Source of the DNA: Solobacterium sp.
GTDB lineage: Bacteria > Bacillota_I > Bacilli_A > Erysipelotrichales > Erysipelotrichaceae
Reading direction: 5' to 3'
DNA length: 64,000 bases
Assembly (NCBI GenBank): GCA_022486705.1
Contig: JAKVKC010000003.1
Span: 1 to 64,000 of the forward strand
Positions 16,293-25,852 of the stretch are shown here, piece after piece. The position numbers and the translations under genes are program-made. The notes under the pieces are model-generated. The model saw only the letters and a list, made by a program, of their open reading frames with translations, made no database searches and had not been told where the DNA came from. Each line of letters opens with the position of its first letter. Positions within the stretch are counted from its first letter, which is position 1.

Positions 16293-17312
16293 ATGAGTAT
16301 CTATTTATACAGCGGAAAAGACTTGTACCGCATGGAAAAAAATCTTCGTGATCGGCTTCAGCAGAATAGGATCGATCATGATCATACAGTTGTTCTTGAC
16401 GGATCGGATCCTAAGAACTTTCGTTTGGAGTCTGCTTTTATGGCCTGCGACTCTTTTTCATTGTTCGATGAAGATGATAAAAAAGCGATCATAGTTAAAA
16501 ATCCTTATTTTCTTTCCAGCAGTTCAAAGGTAAGCAGAAAGAATGCCAAGAAGAAAAAAGAAAAAACAGATGATAAAAAAGAAGAACTATTGGATCTGCT
16601 GACAAACTTTCTGAAGAGCAGCCATAGCAATGATCTGTTTTTTTACTGTGATGCCTTTGACGCTGATTCCCGCCGAAAAGAATATAAGCTTCTGCAGAAA
16701 TATGAAGTAAAGATCATTAATTTTGTGCCGATGAATGAACGTGAATTTAATAGCTATATGAATGATCAGCTGAAAAAGAAAGGCTATCATTTGGACAGTG
16801 AAGCAATGAAAGTACTGAAAGAGCGTGTCGATACCGATACAATGAAGCTTCACAATGCAATGGACAAGATGGATCTTTACGGAAAGAAAGATCTGGATGA
16901 AGAAGATATCAGTCACATTGTCCCGATCAATTCCACCTTGAATGCTTTTCGTCTGTCCAGTATGTTCATTCAGGGAAATCTTGCCGGTGCGGTAAAAGCA
17001 GAAAAGGAAATGCTTTTGTTCAACTATGATTACAATGCAATGATCATGATGATTGCTTCACGTCTGCGCTCACTCTACAATATGCTTCATTTATATGAAC
17101 AGGGACTGAACGAAAATGATATAGCCGTACGTCTACATGCCAATCCTTGGGCTGTGAAATTCGGCTTGCAGGACTGCCGCGGTCAGAGAGCGAAAACACT
17201 GCTTTCGTATCTGAATGAGCTGGCAGGATTGGATCAGGGCATCAAAGCAGGTATGGTGGATCCTAAAGATGGCTTCGAAAGTTTTCTGTTAAGAAATGGA
17301 AGGGGCTGCTGA
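16293..17312 (+). CDS. holA: DNA polymerase III delta subunit HolA
   Basis: This 339-residue clamp-loader subunit opens the sliding clamp. It has the HolA N-terminal pattern (MSIYLYSGKDLYRMEKNL), a degenerate AAA+ fold without Walker A, a lysine-rich insertion at about residues 75-100, and the C-terminal helical collar with ending KAGMVDPKDGFESFLL. Placement after comEC is the usual Firmicutes order. No Shine-Dalgarno sequence precedes the ATG; a TATAAT box is 9 bases upstream, so a near-leaderless transcript is possible alongside read-through from comEC. Confidence 0.9.
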   Translation: MSIYLYSGKDLYRMEKNLRDRLQQNRIDHDHTVVLDGSDPKNFRLESAFMACDSFSLFDEDDKKAIIVKNPYFLSSSSKVSRKNAKKKKEKTDDKKEELLDLLTNFLKSSHSNDLFFYCDAFDADSRRKEYKLLQKYEVKIINFVPMNEREFNSYMNDQLKKKGYHLDSEAMKVLKERVDTDTMKLHNAMDKMDLYGKKDLDEEDISHIVPINSTLNAFRLSSMFIQGNLAGAVKAEKEMLLFNYDYNAMIMMIASRLRSLYNMLHLYEQGLNENDIAVRLHANPWAVKFGLQDCRGQRAKTLLSYLNELAGLDQGIKAGMVDPKDGFESFLLRNGRGC

Positions 17313-18514
17313 TGCAGGCAATCAGAGAGTTATATAAAATCGGGAAAGGTCCGAGTTCATCACATACATTGGCACCGGAAAGAGCCTGCCGGTATTTTGC
17401 CGAGACGTATGGTGCCTATCCTTACTATCAGGCAGAGCTTTTTGGTTCCTTATCCTTGACGGGGAAGGGACATCGAACAGATGAGATCATCCGGGAGACG
17501 CTGCCTGGCGAAACAGAGATCATTTTCTCACTGCATTGGCAGGAAAAATTTCCTAATGGTTTTTATCTGCGGGCATTGGATGATAATAAAAAGATTGTTC
17601 ATACATGGACGGTATTTTCATTAGGCGGCGGATCGATCCAGATCAAAGAACATCCGCTGGATTGGAATGATGAGATCTACAGTGAAAAAAGCTTAGCGGA
17701 GATCATGCAGTACTGCAAAGCTGAAAAAAAGACATTCTGTGACTATATTTATGCTCATGAACCTGGTCTGCATGCATATCTAGGAGATATCTTGGAAGCA
17801 ATGATCTCCTGTGTAGAAAGAGGCCTTCATACTGAAGGGATTCTTCCGGGCAGGCTGCATATGGAACGCAGTGCAAAGCATCTGTATGATCATGCATGCA
17901 TCGCAGAAAAGAGCGATCAGAAGAATCTGAAACTGATGGCTTTTGCGTATGCGGCCAGTGAAGAAAATGCGGCTGGACATACTTGTGTTACAGCACCGAC
18001 TTTAGGTGCCTGCGGTGTCATGGCTTCGTATATGTATTACTGCGCTGAAATCTTGCATATCGATAAGGACCATCTGATTGATGCTTTGGCGGTCGGCGGA
18101 CTGTTCGGCAATCTGATCAAAGCAAATGCAACAATTTCGGGTGCGGTCGGCGGCTGTCAGGCAGAAGTTGGGGCGGCAGTATCCATGACCGCAGCCAGCT
18201 GTGCATATCTTTTGGGCCTTGATCAGGAACAGATCGAATACGCTGCAGAGATCGGCATGGAGCACAATCTTGGTCTAACATGCGATCCTGTCATGGGCTA
18301 TGTGATGATCCCATGCATTGAACGAAATGCGATGGGTGTTCTGCGTGCCGCTGACAGTGCACAGCTTTCAAAATATATGAGCTCGATCCGCCGGCATCTG
18401 ATCTCATTTGATCTTGTTGTGAAGACTATGAACGATACGGGAAAACAAATTCCTATCGAATTGAAAGAGACATCTGAAGGGGGCTTGGCAAAAGAATATG
18501 ACGGGCAGAAGTGA
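17312..18514 (+). CDS. L-serine ammonia-lyase, iron-sulfur-dependent, single chain
   Basis: This 400-residue enzyme converts L-serine to pyruvate and ammonia using an oxygen-labile [4Fe-4S] cluster. The N-terminal half holds the beta-type domain with YKIGKGPSSSHT at residues 8-19. The C-terminal half is the catalytic alpha-type domain, with GHTCVTAPTLGACGV, GAVGGCQAEVGAA and HNLGLTCDPVMGYVMIPCIERN, which contain the cluster cysteines. Many Firmicutes encode the halves as separate genes; here they are fused. The ATG overlaps the holA stop by one base. Confidence 0.92.
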   Translation: MQAIRELYKIGKGPSSSHTLAPERACRYFAETYGAYPYYQAELFGSLSLTGKGHRTDEIIRETLPGETEIIFSLHWQEKFPNGFYLRALDDNKKIVHTWTVFSLGGGSIQIKEHPLDWNDEIYSEKSLAEIMQYCKAEKKTFCDYIYAHEPGLHAYLGDILEAMISCVERGLHTEGILPGRLHMERSAKHLYDHACIAEKSDQKNLKLMAFAYAASEENAAGHTCVTAPTLGACGVMASYMYYCAEILHIDKDHLIDALAVGGLFGNLIKANATISGAVGGCQAEVGAAVSMTAASCAYLLGLDQEQIEYAAEIGMEHNLGLTCDPVMGYVMIPCIERNAMGVLRAADSAQLSKYMSSIRRHLISFDLVVKTMNDTGKQIPIELKETSEGGLAKEYDGQK

Positions 18515-18989
18515 AGAGCTCGTGCATCCTTTTCCTGCGCTGTATGACGCTTCCAGCAGGATCCTGATCTTAGGCTCTTTTCCAAGTGCAGTTTCCCGCC
18601 AGCAAAGTTTTTATTATGCCAACGCGACAAATCGTTTCTGGCCGATCATGGAAGCTGTTTTTGAAATGCATATCGAAGATCGGCGGCAGTTCTGTCTGGA
18701 TCAGCATATTGCTTTATGGGATGTAATCTATTCCTGTCGGATCAAAGGCTCATCAGATGCATCTATCTCTGATGTCAAAGTCAATGATATTCAGAAATTA
18801 ATAAATGAGACAAAGATCCATACTGTCTTTACGACCGGTGCCAAGGCTGCAAAGCTCTATGATGAATATGCTGTATGTGATGCAGAGCACATTGCTCTGC
18901 CCAGCACCAGTGCGGCCAATGCCAGAATGAGATTGAGCGATCTTACAGAAGAGTATGCGATCCTCAGGGAGAAATTATATGAAAGATAA
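18498..18989 (+). CDS. Hypoxanthine/uracil-DNA glycosylase family protein
   Basis: This 163-residue member of the uracil-DNA glycosylase superfamily most resembles the DNA-deoxyinosine (hypoxanthine) glycosylase branch, which removes deaminated adenine. Motif 1 appears as ILGSFPSAVSRQQSFYYANATNRFW (residues 23-47; quoted here in pieces: LGSFPS and NATNRFW), and the C-terminal motif is ALPSTSAANAR. The gene overlaps the serine dehydratase end by 17 bases and the next gene by 11. Substrate preference is inferred from the family. Confidence 0.8.
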   Translation: MTGRSEELVHPFPALYDASSRILILGSFPSAVSRQQSFYYANATNRFWPIMEAVFEMHIEDRRQFCLDQHIALWDVIYSCRIKGSSDASISDVKVNDIQKLINETKIHTVFTTGAKAAKLYDEYAVCDAEHIALPSTSAANARMRLSDLTEEYAILREKLYER

Positions 18990-21135
18990 AATAGAACTGC
19001 TTTCGCCAGCAGGAAATATGGAGGCATTGAAAGCGGCAGTTTCAGCTGGATGCGATGCGGTATATTTGGGCATGCAGAATTATTCGGCACGGGCCTATGC
19101 TGGTAATTTTTCGCATGAAGAATTTATTGAAGCAATTGCGTACTGTCATATACGCGGGGTAAAGATCTATGTGACCATGAATACCATGCTTTATGAAACA
19201 GAAATAGAAAGATCAAAGAAAGAAATTGATTTTATATATCAGAATGATGCAGACGGTGTCCTGATCCAGGATCTTGGACTGTTCCATTATGTCCGTACAT
19301 GCTATCCAGATCTGGATGTGCACTGCAGTACACAGATGCACGTCCATAATCTGACCGGAGTTCGTTTTATGAAGGAGCAGGGTGCCAAAAGAGCTGTCCT
19401 AGCGCGTGAGACACCGATTGAACTTGTTGAACAGGCATGCAGGATCGGTATCCCGATCGAAGTGTTTGTCTATGGAGCCATCTGTATCTCCTACAGCGGA
19501 CAATGCCTGATGAGCTCAGTGATGAAGAAGCGAAGTGCAAATCGCGGTATGTGTGCCCAATGCTGTCGGCTGAAATACGATCTGAATGGAAAAAAGAATG
19601 CAAAGCATGAATATCTTCTTTCACCGAAGGATCTGAATGTGATCGATGAAATCCCTGCGTTGATCGAAGCTGGTGTTTCTTCCCTGAAGATTGAAGGAAG
19701 AATGAAGAGACCGGAATATGTCTGGCTTGTGACAAAAACATTCCGGGAAGCAATTGATGCATATTATGAAGGACGTTCTTATCGTGTTGATGCGCAGAGA
19801 AATAAAGAACTGATGCTGATGTTCAATCGAGGGTTCTCCAAAGGACATTTGTTTCATGCGAATACAGATGAAAGAATGAGCCATTTCCGTCCGAATCATC
19901 AGGGAATTGAGATCGGCAGAGTCATTCAGTATCAGAAAGGCAGAGTGCAGGTCGCTCTCAATGCACCGCTTCACCAGCATGACGGACTGCGCATTATCAA
20001 TGAACCTTCGGATACAGGTCTGACCGCTGTTAAGATCTATGATCAGAAAGAAAATCTTGTCAATCATGCGGAAGCAGGCGAGACCGTCTGGCTGGATTGC
20101 CATGATCTGCCGACACCGAAAGCAGGGCAGAAGCTGCATAAGACCAGCGATGCGGTCCTGTTGAAATCTATTGATGAAAAAATAGCGGAGCCAGAGCATA
20201 CCATACCGATCATGATGAAATATACAGCGGAGAAAGATGCCCCATTCTGTCTGCAGGTCATGGATAATGATGGACATTGTGTCAGTGTAAGCAGTGAACA
20301 GACAGTGCAGGCAGCTAAAAATGCGCCTCTTCTGGCGAATAAGATTGAAGCATCTCTGCGCAAAGTCGGAGATCTTCCATATCTGATTTCATCAATCCAG
20401 GGAAATACAGGAAATATCTTTCTGCCTGTCAGCGCCGTGAATGAAGTGCGCCGCCAAGGCTTGGAAGAACTGTCCAGGCAGCGTGCATCTGTTCATATAA
20501 GAAAAGGCAGAAAAGAATATCATCTGGATCTTGCAAGACCCGAAGCACCGGCTGAAAAAGATCTGATATTCTGCCGCTCCGAAGAACATATGGCGCAGAT
20601 GAATGTCTATACTCAGGGATATGGAAGGCATCAGATTGCTCCGGTCGTCAATCAAAACGGCAATCCGCCATTGAATTATGAAAATACCATTCTTTCAAGC
20701 GTATGCGATCTGGCTGGAGAACATCATGCATGCATTGCCGGAATGACGCTGAATATTGCCAACAGCTATGCTATGGCTTATATTTATTCGCTCAAAGGGA
20801 TCAATGGCATCATCGTTTCTTCGGAAATGGATGAGAGCAATATCCAGATGTCAATGGATGCTTTTGTGAAACGATATGGTTTCCAGCCGTATCTCTATCA
20901 GTTCGTTTATGGCAGACGCACATTGATGTATATCAAAGATGGCTTCACCGATGATCTCGAGGCAAAGTACATTTCAGATCTCCAGAAGAAATCCTGCGGA
21001 GTGCAGAAAAATGCGGATACAGCTGAAATACTGGAACCAGAAATCATCCGCAAAGAGAATCATGTATGCTATGGTACTTACAAGATTATTCAATCTGCAG
21101 ATGAATATCGTAAGATGAACGAGGAGAACGAATGA
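18979..21135 (+). CDS. U32-family protein with DUF3656, RlhA-like
   Basis: This 718-residue protein has an N-terminal U32 'peptidase' TIM barrel, beginning ELLSPAGNMEALKAAVSAG, with cysteines at CMSSVMKKRSANRGMCAQCCRLKY (about residues 175-200, ligands in the family). The large C-terminal DUF3656 (collagenase-like) portion follows. E. coli RlhA and TrhP of this family hydroxylate rRNA or tRNA bases; the genuine activity is RNA modification rather than proteolysis where tested. Start at 18979 after AGGGAG. It overlaps mscL by 4 bases. Confidence 0.87.
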   Translation: MKDKIELLSPAGNMEALKAAVSAGCDAVYLGMQNYSARAYAGNFSHEEFIEAIAYCHIRGVKIYVTMNTMLYETEIERSKKEIDFIYQNDADGVLIQDLGLFHYVRTCYPDLDVHCSTQMHVHNLTGVRFMKEQGAKRAVLARETPIELVEQACRIGIPIEVFVYGAICISYSGQCLMSSVMKKRSANRGMCAQCCRLKYDLNGKKNAKHEYLLSPKDLNVIDEIPALIEAGVSSLKIEGRMKRPEYVWLVTKTFREAIDAYYEGRSYRVDAQRNKELMLMFNRGFSKGHLFHANTDERMSHFRPNHQGIEIGRVIQYQKGRVQVALNAPLHQHDGLRIINEPSDTGLTAVKIYDQKENLVNHAEAGETVWLDCHDLPTPKAGQKLHKTSDAVLLKSIDEKIAEPEHTIPIMMKYTAEKDAPFCLQVMDNDGHCVSVSSEQTVQAAKNAPLLANKIEASLRKVGDLPYLISSIQGNTGNIFLPVSAVNEVRRQGLEELSRQRASVHIRKGRKEYHLDLARPEAPAEKDLIFCRSEEHMAQMNVYTQGYGRHQIAPVVNQNGNPPLNYENTILSSVCDLAGEHHACIAGMTLNIANSYAMAYIYSLKGINGIIVSSEMDESNIQMSMDAFVKRYGFQPYLYQFVYGRRTLMYIKDGFTDDLEAKYISDLQKKSCGVQKNADTAEILEPEIIRKENHVCYGTYKIIQSADEYRKMNEENE

Positions 21136-21527
21136 AAAAGTTCATGCAGGAATTCAAAGAGTTTGCTCTGAAAGGAAATGTGATGGATATGGCCGTCGGC
21201 GTGATCATCGGTGCTGCTTTTAAGACCATCATTGATTCATTAGTCAGCGACATCATCAATCCTTTGATCGGTATTGCTTTTAAGACAGATTTCAGTGCTG
21301 TTGTGATCACGCTGCCAGGAAACGTTGCGCTGAATATTGGAAACTTCATCAGTACGGTCATTAATTTTATTTTGATGGCTCTGGTGCTGTTCCTCATTGT
21401 AAAGGCAGTCAATCGGTTGGATTCCTTTGGCAAAAAGGAAGAACCAGTGAAAGAAGAGCCGAAAAAGAGCGATGAATTGCTTGCCTTGGAAGAAATCGCT
21501 GCACTGCTGAAAGAGAAGAAGGACTGA
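21132..21527 (+). CDS. mscL: Large-conductance mechanosensitive channel MscL
   Basis: This 131-residue channel opens under membrane tension to release osmolytes in osmotic downshock. The N-terminal amphipathic helix and first membrane helix (FKEFALKGNVMDMAVGVIIGAAF) are canonical, the second helix is at about residues 74-98, and a charged cytoplasmic coiled bundle ends the protein. It starts within the stop of the U32 gene. Confidence 0.95.
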   Translation: MKKFMQEFKEFALKGNVMDMAVGVIIGAAFKTIIDSLVSDIINPLIGIAFKTDFSAVVITLPGNVALNIGNFISTVINFILMALVLFLIVKAVNRLDSFGKKEEPVKEEPKKSDELLALEEIAALLKEKKD

Positions 21528-21540
21528 AAGTTGTTTCATC

Positions 21541-21573
21541 GGCCGCTTATTCTTTAAATAAGGGGCCTTTTTT
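21541..21573 (+). terminator. Terminator after mscL
   Basis: GGCCGCTTATT pairs with AATAAGGGGCC (one mismatch) and is followed by six T residues that abut the smc -10 element. Confidence 0.85.
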
Positions 21574-21581
21574 GATATAAT
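21573..21581 (+). promoter_or_regulatory. Extended -10 promoter of smc
   Basis: TGATATAAT directly after the mscL terminator, with no good -35. Transcription would begin about 20 nt before the smc ATG, leaving GAGGAG as ribosome site. Confidence 0.6.
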
Positions 21582-21607
21582 TAAGTCCGGAATTTGAGGA
21601 GAAATCA

Positions 21608-24556
21608 ATGTTTTTGAAAAGAATAGAAATGCAGGGATTTAAATCCTTTGCTGACAAAACGATCATCTCTTTTGAAAACCCAATTACAGGTGTTGTTGGG
21701 CCAAATGGATGCGGTAAATCAAATATAGCTGATGCCGTGCGCTGGGTCTTGGGCGAACAGAGCGCCAAGAGCATGCGCGGTCAGAAGATGGATGATATTA
21801 TTTTTGCCGGAAGTGCAGACCGTAAAAAGGTCAATATGGCAGAAGTGACTTTGATTTTTGACAACACAAGCCATGTACTGAATTCAGATAAAGATGAAAT
21901 TGAAGTGACACGTCGCTTATTCCGTGATTCCGGCGATGCTGAGTATCTCATCAACCGCAATAACGTCAGACTGCGCGATGTTGTAGATCTTTTTCTGGAT
22001 ACAGGCCTGGGCAAAGACTCGCTCAGCATTATCTCACAGGGCAATGTCGTTTCCTTTGCGGATGCAAAGCCGATCGATCGCCGTGGGATCTTTGAAGAAG
22101 CTGCCGGTGTAGCAAAATATAAGAAGAGAAAGATTGAATCTCTTTCAAAACTGGAGAGGACGAAGGAAAACCTCGATCGCTCTACAGATATTTTAAATGA
22201 GCTTGAAAAACAGGTATCTCCTTTAAAGAGAGCTGCTCATAAAGCAGAGATCTATCGAGAAAAGAAGAAGAGACTGGAAGAGATCGAGATCACAGTATTG
22301 GTCCAGGATATTGATCAGATCAATGCAGAGATCGAATCTGCGAAGAAGACGCTCTTTGATATTGAAACAAAGACAGCCATGTACAGCACTAACATTCAGG
22401 TATCTGAGACCAAGGTACAGGAACAGAGAAGACAGATTGCGCAGCTGGATAAAGAGATCAATGCACTGCAGGACGAGCTGATGCAGAACTATAACGATGT
22501 ACAGGCTCTGGAAGCACGCAAGACAGAATTGGATGAGCGCCGCAAGTACATTGTTGAAACAGGATCGAATGAGCAGAAAGCAAAGGAATTAAAAGATCTG
22601 CTGGATGCTGCAAAGATCGAATATGATGATCGCAGACAGCGTCTGGATGATCTGAATACGGATATCAAACTGTTCAGTGAAAAATTGAATCTTGCGGCTC
22701 AGAGCATTGTGGAAAAGAGCTCTGTATATGAAGCGGCACAGAACCGGGAAAGATCTTTGGAGAATCGCAAGAATGTCCTGGAATCTCTGATGAAGAATCC
22801 TTTCAACAATCAGCAGGGGATCCGTTCTATTATGGACAGTCAGAATGCACTGCATGGCATTTTAGGTGTCGTCGGCCAGATCCTATCGGTCGAAAAGGGA
22901 TATGAAGAAGCAATTGCGACGGCCTTGGGCGGTGCCATGAATAATATCGTGACAGCAGATGAACAGTCAGCCAGAGATGCAATTCGTTTTCTGAATAAGA
23001 ACTTAGGGGGACGGGCGACATTCCTTCCTTTGACAGTATGTGCTCCGCATTATATGTCAAAAGAAAGTGAGATCATCTGTCAGAATACAAAGGGATACTT
23101 AGGTGTTGCCAAAGATTTTATTACGTTTGATGATCAGTTTTCACCGCTGGTCGAGAATCTGCTGGCAAATGTTCCGGTCGTCGAAAATATGGAAGCTGGA
23201 AATGAACTGTCTGCTTTGACAAGAAGACAGTATAAGATCGTTACACTGGATGGGGAAGTAATCCATCGCGGCGGGTCTATGACCGGCGGAAAAACGCAGC
23301 ACAATACCAATGTTGTAACGATGAAGCGTGAGTATGATGAGATCTGCGGTCAGCTTGATGCCCAGAATGCAAAGACGGTGCTTGCAAGAAAAGAATATGA
23401 CAGTGCTGTTGAAGAACGTGAAAATGCAGCCAAGGGACTGCAGGAGAAGAGATATGCTTCCGCAGCTCTGGAACCGGTCGTTGATGCCAAGCAGGCAAAG
23501 TATGAAAAGCTCAAGTCGGATCTTTCATTGGTGCAGCCTGATTCGGATACAGATGAAGATGATGGGCAGGCACATAATGATGATCTTGTGATCCGTCTGA
23601 ATAAAGCGTATGGCAGGCGTGATGAAATCACCAATGAGATCAAAGCAAAGCGCGATGACAGACTGTCCGGCAACAGTGATATGGAACGGAAAGAAGCACA
23701 GCTGCGTCAGATGCGCAAAGAACTGTCCACGGCTGAAGCCAGTGAGAATGCGATCAAGATCGATCAGGGACGTTTAGAAACAAAGATGGATGCAGATCTG
23801 CAGAGACTTGCTTCGGAATATCAGCTGACGTACGAATTTGCTAAGACCAAAGCTTCAGAAGAAAGCATTGAAAATGCGAAAGAGGAAGTTGCTCAGCTAA
23901 GAGCAGATATTGAGCATTTAGGCAATGTCAATATGAATGCACCGGAAGAATATACCGATGTGAATGACCGCTATGAGACATATAAGAAACAGATTGAAGA
24001 ACTGACATTGAGCAGAGACAAGATCTTAGCTGCCATTGATGAGATGGATGGCATCATGAAGAAACAGTTCAAAGAGATGTTCGATAAGATCAATGTTGAA
24101 TTTGATGAGATCTTCCGCAATCTTTACGGCGGCGGCAAGGCAAAGCTTGTTCTGCAGGATCCTTCCGATCTGCTGAATACAGGCATTGATATTGATGCAC
24201 AGCCGCCAGGAAAAGCAGTGCAGAATAATATGCTGTTCTCCGGCGGTGAGAAATCACTGATCGCGCTGTGCGTTCTGTTTGCTATCCTGAAAGTTAAGCC
24301 AGTACCGCTGGTCATTCTTGATGAAGTTGAAGCAGCCTTGGATCCGGGCAATGTTGAAAGATTTGCAGAGTATCTTCATCGCTTTACAGATCATACACAG
24401 TTCTTAGTCGTAACGCATCGCCAGGGAACAATGGAAAAAGCTGATGTTCTCTATGGTGTTACGATGCAGCATCAGGGTGTTTCACAGATGCTGAAGGTAG
24501 AACTGAAGGAAGCTGTGGCAATGGCTGATCCAAGTGCCGCTGAGGTGAGCGCATGA
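21608..24556 (+). CDS. smc: Chromosome segregation ATPase SMC (short-arm form)
   Basis: SMC dimers with ScpAB compact and separate chromosomes. The head domains are complete: Walker A GPNGCGKSN (about residue 33), signature LFSGGEKSLIALCVLF and Walker B LVILDEVEAALDP near the C-terminus. The hinge lies at about residues 405-530 (GILGVVGQIL, GGRATFLPL, GGSMTGG). The protein has 982 residues against about 1180 in most bacteria; the missing length is in the coiled-coil arms. Similar short forms occur in mycoplasmas. It overlaps ftsY by 4 bases. Confidence 0.96.
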   Translation: MFLKRIEMQGFKSFADKTIISFENPITGVVGPNGCGKSNIADAVRWVLGEQSAKSMRGQKMDDIIFAGSADRKKVNMAEVTLIFDNTSHVLNSDKDEIEVTRRLFRDSGDAEYLINRNNVRLRDVVDLFLDTGLGKDSLSIISQGNVVSFADAKPIDRRGIFEEAAGVAKYKKRKIESLSKLERTKENLDRSTDILNELEKQVSPLKRAAHKAEIYREKKKRLEEIEITVLVQDIDQINAEIESAKKTLFDIETKTAMYSTNIQVSETKVQEQRRQIAQLDKEINALQDELMQNYNDVQALEARKTELDERRKYIVETGSNEQKAKELKDLLDAAKIEYDDRRQRLDDLNTDIKLFSEKLNLAAQSIVEKSSVYEAAQNRERSLENRKNVLESLMKNPFNNQQGIRSIMDSQNALHGILGVVGQILSVEKGYEEAIATALGGAMNNIVTADEQSARDAIRFLNKNLGGRATFLPLTVCAPHYMSKESEIICQNTKGYLGVAKDFITFDDQFSPLVENLLANVPVVENMEAGNELSALTRRQYKIVTLDGEVIHRGGSMTGGKTQHNTNVVTMKREYDEICGQLDAQNAKTVLARKEYDSAVEERENAAKGLQEKRYASAALEPVVDAKQAKYEKLKSDLSLVQPDSDTDEDDGQAHNDDLVIRLNKAYGRRDEITNEIKAKRDDRLSGNSDMERKEAQLRQMRKELSTAEASENAIKIDQGRLETKMDADLQRLASEYQLTYEFAKTKASEESIENAKEEVAQLRADIEHLGNVNMNAPEEYTDVNDRYETYKKQIEELTLSRDKILAAIDEMDGIMKKQFKEMFDKINVEFDEIFRNLYGGGKAKLVLQDPSDLLNTGIDIDAQPPGKAVQNNMLFSGGEKSLIALCVLFAILKVKPVPLVILDEVEAALDPGNVERFAEYLHRFTDHTQFLVVTHRQGTMEKADVLYGVTMQHQGVSQMLKVELKEAVAMADPSAAEVSA

Positions 24557-25527
24557 GCTTTCTGAGCGCATTGAAAGAAAAGTTTTCGAAAAAGAATGAC
24601 AAAGCTCAGTATCTATCTGGCTTTGCCAAGAGCAGACAGCAGTTCGGGCAGAGGCTCAATTCTCTTTCGGAAGATTTTGATGGCATCTCTGATGAATTCC
24701 TTGAACAGCTGACGATCATCCTGCTGGAAGCAGATGTTGGCATTGATACGGCAGATCTGATCTGCGATACGCTGAAAGAAAGAGCCCAGGATTATCCGAC
24801 GGTTTCATTCAAATGGGCCATGAACCTGCTGATCGAAATCATGAAAGAAATCTATGAAGAGTATCCGGATGAACCGATCCATTTCAATGAGAACGGTCCG
24901 ACCGTGATCTTCTTAGAAGGAGTCAATGGCTCTGGGAAGACAACGACCGCAGCCAAACTTGCCAGTATGTATCAGGGGCAGGGGAAGAGCGTAGTGTTCA
25001 CCGCTGCCGATACCTTCCGTGCCGGCGCAATCGATCAGCTTTGCGAATGGGGAGAACGTCTGCATGTACCGACGGTAAAAGGATTGGAAAATGGCGATCC
25101 AAGTGCAGCTATCGTAGATGGCTGCCGGTATGCCAAGGAACATCATTCGGATATTCTGATCTGTGATACTGCCGGACGTCTGCAGAACAAAGCCAATCTG
25201 ATGAATGAGCTGGCTAAGATGAACCGTGTCACTGCTCGTGAGATTGAAGGAGCGCCGCATAATACATGGCTGGTGCTGGATGCTACAACAGGACAGAATG
25301 GACTGGCGCAGGCCGAGATCTTCAATGAAAGTACGGAACTGTCAGGTATTATTCTGACCAAAATGGATGGAACCGCAAAGGGCGGTATTGTCATTGCTAT
25401 AAAAAATAAGCTCCATCTGCCGGTATACTATATCGGTCTGGGAGAACACCCAGAAGATCTGCGCCCATTCGATCTGGACAGCTATCTTTACAGTATTTCC
25501 GAAGGACTGCAGAGTGATGGAGAATAA
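24553..25527 (+). CDS. ftsY: Signal recognition particle receptor FtsY
   Basis: This 324-residue SRP GTPase docks ribosome-SRP complexes at the membrane. It has the NG domain only, with a short basic N-terminus in place of the acidic A domain. Motifs: [15 protein letters not shown] (P-loop), [20 protein letters not shown] and [10 protein letters not shown]. The smc-ftsY order is common in Firmicutes. Confidence 0.96.
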   Translation: MSFLSALKEKFSKKNDKAQYLSGFAKSRQQFGQRLNSLSEDFDGISDEFLEQLTIILLEADVGIDTADLICDTLKERAQDYPTVSFKWAMNLLIEIMKEIYEEYPDEPIHFNENGPTVIFLEGVNGSGKTTTAAKLASMYQGQGKSVVFTAADTFRAGAIDQLCEWGERLHVPTVKGLENGDPSAAIVDGCRYAKEHHSDILICDTAGRLQNKANLMNELAKMNRVTAREIEGAPHNTWLVLDATTGQNGLAQAEIFNESTELSGIILTKMDGTAKGGIVIAIKNKLHLPVYYIGLGEHPEDLRPFDLDSYLYSISEGLQSDGE

Positions 25528-25852
25528 GATCTATCTGAACAGCTTGCTGGATTTCTACAGCCCATTGCTGACCGAAAAGCAGCAGAAGATCTGTCATTAT
25601 TATTATCGCGAAGATCTTTCACTGCAGGAAATTGCTGAATTGGAGAAGACTTCAAGAAGTGCAGTTTATGATACGGTAAAACGCTGTCGGAATGATCTTG
25701 AATCTTATGAAGAAAAGCTTCATATGTATCGTTCCTATCAAAAACGTTCCGCACTGTATCAGAAGATACGCAGCTATAACGATCAGAAGATCAACACGCT
25801 TGTTGATGCATGCATCGACAGTGAAATAGATGAAGGAGAAAAAAATATATGA
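25517..25852 (+). CDS. ylxM: YlxM-type SRP-associated HTH protein (UPF0122)
   Basis: This 111-residue protein has a sigma-factor region 4-like helix-turn-helix ([22 protein letters not shown], here residues 35-56 in part). The family is encoded with SRP genes and stimulates SRP GTPase activity in streptococci. It overlaps ftsY. The start may be the GTG at 25514 or the ATG at 25517; both follow GAAGGA. Unusually, ffh does not follow; ackA does, overlapping by 4 bases. Confidence 0.88.
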   Translation: MENKIYLNSLLDFYSPLLTEKQQKICHYYYREDLSLQEIAELEKTSRSAVYDTVKRCRNDLESYEEKLHMYRSYQKRSALYQKIRSYNDQKINTLVDACIDSEIDEGEKNI

